Shown here piece by piece: positions 63,518-64,000 of a stretch of 64,000 nt of DNA; the stretch's first letter is position 1; each line of letters opens with the position of its first letter. A program made the translations under genes and the position numbers. Source of the DNA: Porphyrobacter sp. AAP82 (GTDB lineage: Bacteria > Pseudomonadota > Alphaproteobacteria > Sphingomonadales > Sphingomonadaceae); the NCBI RefSeq assembly GCF_000331285.1, contig NZ_ANFX01000008.1:150799-214798 (forward strand). The letters run 5' to 3'. The notes beneath the pieces were generated by a model. That model searched no databases and had not been told where the DNA came from. It worked only from the letters and a program-made list of their open reading frames with translations.

Positions 63518-63546
63518 GGGCGCGACTATAAGCCGCAATTGCCCGC

Positions 63547-63575
63547 TTGCCACCATGCCCATCCACACCTATAGG
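63547..63575 (+). promoter_or_regulatory. Promoter of tRNA-Pro
   Basis: TTGCCA (63547-63552), 17 bases, TATAGG (63570-63575), 53 bases before the tRNA. Located between thyA, which points away, and the tRNA. Confidence 0.5.
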
Positions 63576-63628
63576 GCGCGCCTTGCCTCGACCCGCAGGG
63601 CCTTCCGGGCGCGCGGGAACGACACGGT

Positions 63629-63705
63629 CGGGGAGTAGCTCAGCCTGGTAGAGCACTGTCTTCGGGAGGCAGGGGCCGGAGGTTCGAATCCTCTCTCCCC
63701 GACCA
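63629..63705 (+). tRNA. tRNA-Pro (CGG)
   Basis: Acceptor CGGGGAG/CTCCCCG, D arm AGCTCAGCCTGGTAGAGC, anticodon loop TTCGGGA giving CGG, T arm GGAGGTTCGAATCCTCT, discriminator A, CCA encoded (63703-63705). Confidence 0.95.
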
Positions 63706-63932
63706 TAACTACCTGAAAAACAAGTGGTATTTTTTGGGCCAGTTGGAGCACTGTCTCTTTCAGGGTCCGGTTTGGGGTCCGGTTTCGATTTTTATCTGAA
63801 TCTCTTTCGCGGTCGAATCCGAACAATGACTACTGGTCACAGTTTCTTCGTTGGATCACTGTCTTCTTTTGGGGACGCACAAGCGACGGTATTCTAGCCC
63901 GGCCGTCGAAGCCGAGCGGCCCGTCCTATCGC
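63706..63932. other. Gene-free, AT-richer region downstream of tRNA-Pro
   Basis: No coding frame is convincing. Base composition is clearly lower in GC than the rest of the window. Two imperfect echoes of the tRNA anticodon arm occur: GAGCACTGTCT (63746-63756, identical to 63651-63661 in the tRNA) and GGATCACTGTCTTC (63853-63866, sharing CACTGTCTTC). A tandem GGTCCGGTTTGG/GGTCCGGTTTCG lies near 63763-63786. It looks like acquired DNA beside a tRNA; no integrase is in the window. Confidence 0.45.
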
Positions 63933-64000
63933 TGTTGACGTGACCCCCTGATTTTCCTCCACGAGCGATTAGAGTCTGGCCTGAAGGAAGGACAGACGAT
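63933..64000 (+). mobile_element. Probable left end of an IS3-type insertion sequence, cut by the window end
   Basis: TGTTGACGTGACCCCCTGAT followed by TTTCCTCCA resembles the terminal inverted repeat of IS3-family elements, and the sequence ends GGAAGGACAGACGAT, a good ribosome site directly before a likely ATG (its G falls outside). The resemblance is from memory; no transposase codon is visible here. Confidence 0.4.

Overview
The window reads as a chromosomal segment of a GC-rich, aerobic alphaproteobacterium of the order Sphingomonadales, most like Erythrobacter/Porphyrobacter. Supporting signs are the GTTC-N7-GTTC LexA boxes, the ImuA/ImuB/DnaE2 mutasome, the prsK/prsR/TIGR03013-type sugar transferase set of the XrtA/PEP-CTERM system, and general codon and protein character. 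Genes are dense, on both strands, with few mobile genes. The taxonomic call is inference from protein character; no database search was possible.

Layout. 1-10.8 kb: a broken YceI gene, FMN-dependent alpha-hydroxy acid dehydrogenase, I78-type lipoprotein, leuA behind a leucine-rich leader peptide, S9 peptidase, a small lipoprotein, an amidohydrolase, a nitronate monooxygenase, then an AHH-type nuclease with an unknown partner gene that seems to start at ACG. 10.9-19.9 kb: flavodoxin-like protein, recJ, tRNA-Glu, and the phosphate unit phoR-pstC-pstA-pstB-phoU-phoB, with a PHO box on the phoR stop codon and no pstS. 19.9-30 kb: a minus-strand SOS block. imuA-imuB and rSAM-udgX-dnaE2 each have a LexA-box promoter of the same design; a PilZ gene lies between them and an extensin-like gene at the end.

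30-41.7 kb: amino-acid permease, panB, an SBF-like transporter, TPR lipoprotein-prsR-prsK-sugar transferase, and an ScfR/RamB-type regulator divergent from aceA. 41.9-50 kb: aceA, a small orphan protein, M20 amidohydrolase, tRNA-Leu, inositol-phosphatase-like gene, efp, HAD hydrolase, ydcF-like gene, thiE and lipoproteins. 50-56.4 kb: the minus-strand sugar-phosphate cluster tkt-gap-pgk-NTF2-thioesterase-class I fba. 56.6-58.5 kb: a ZauP-like gene, zapA, 6S RNA, 5-formyl-THF cyclo-ligase and DUF2842. 58.6-64 kb: tRNA-Asp, a branched-chain 2-oxoacid dehydrogenase operon (E1alpha-E1beta-E2), thyA, tRNA-Pro, then an AT-richer gene-free tail ending in what looks like the left end of an IS3-type element.

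Three kinds of structure stand out beyond ordinary genes. First, two families of palindromic elements (A at 23.55 and 25.66 kb; B at 28.60, 53.26 and, as a half copy, 57.62 kb). One copy of each is translated in frame inside a mutasome protein (DnaE2, ImuB); others lie directly against the ribosome-binding sites of udgX and pgk. Second, a ~100-bp intergenic repeat with GTGTGAACTTCG motifs, in two oppositely oriented copies 24 kb apart. Third, non-canonical start codons supported by Shine-Dalgarno spacing: ACG for the AHH partner and ATT for pgk.
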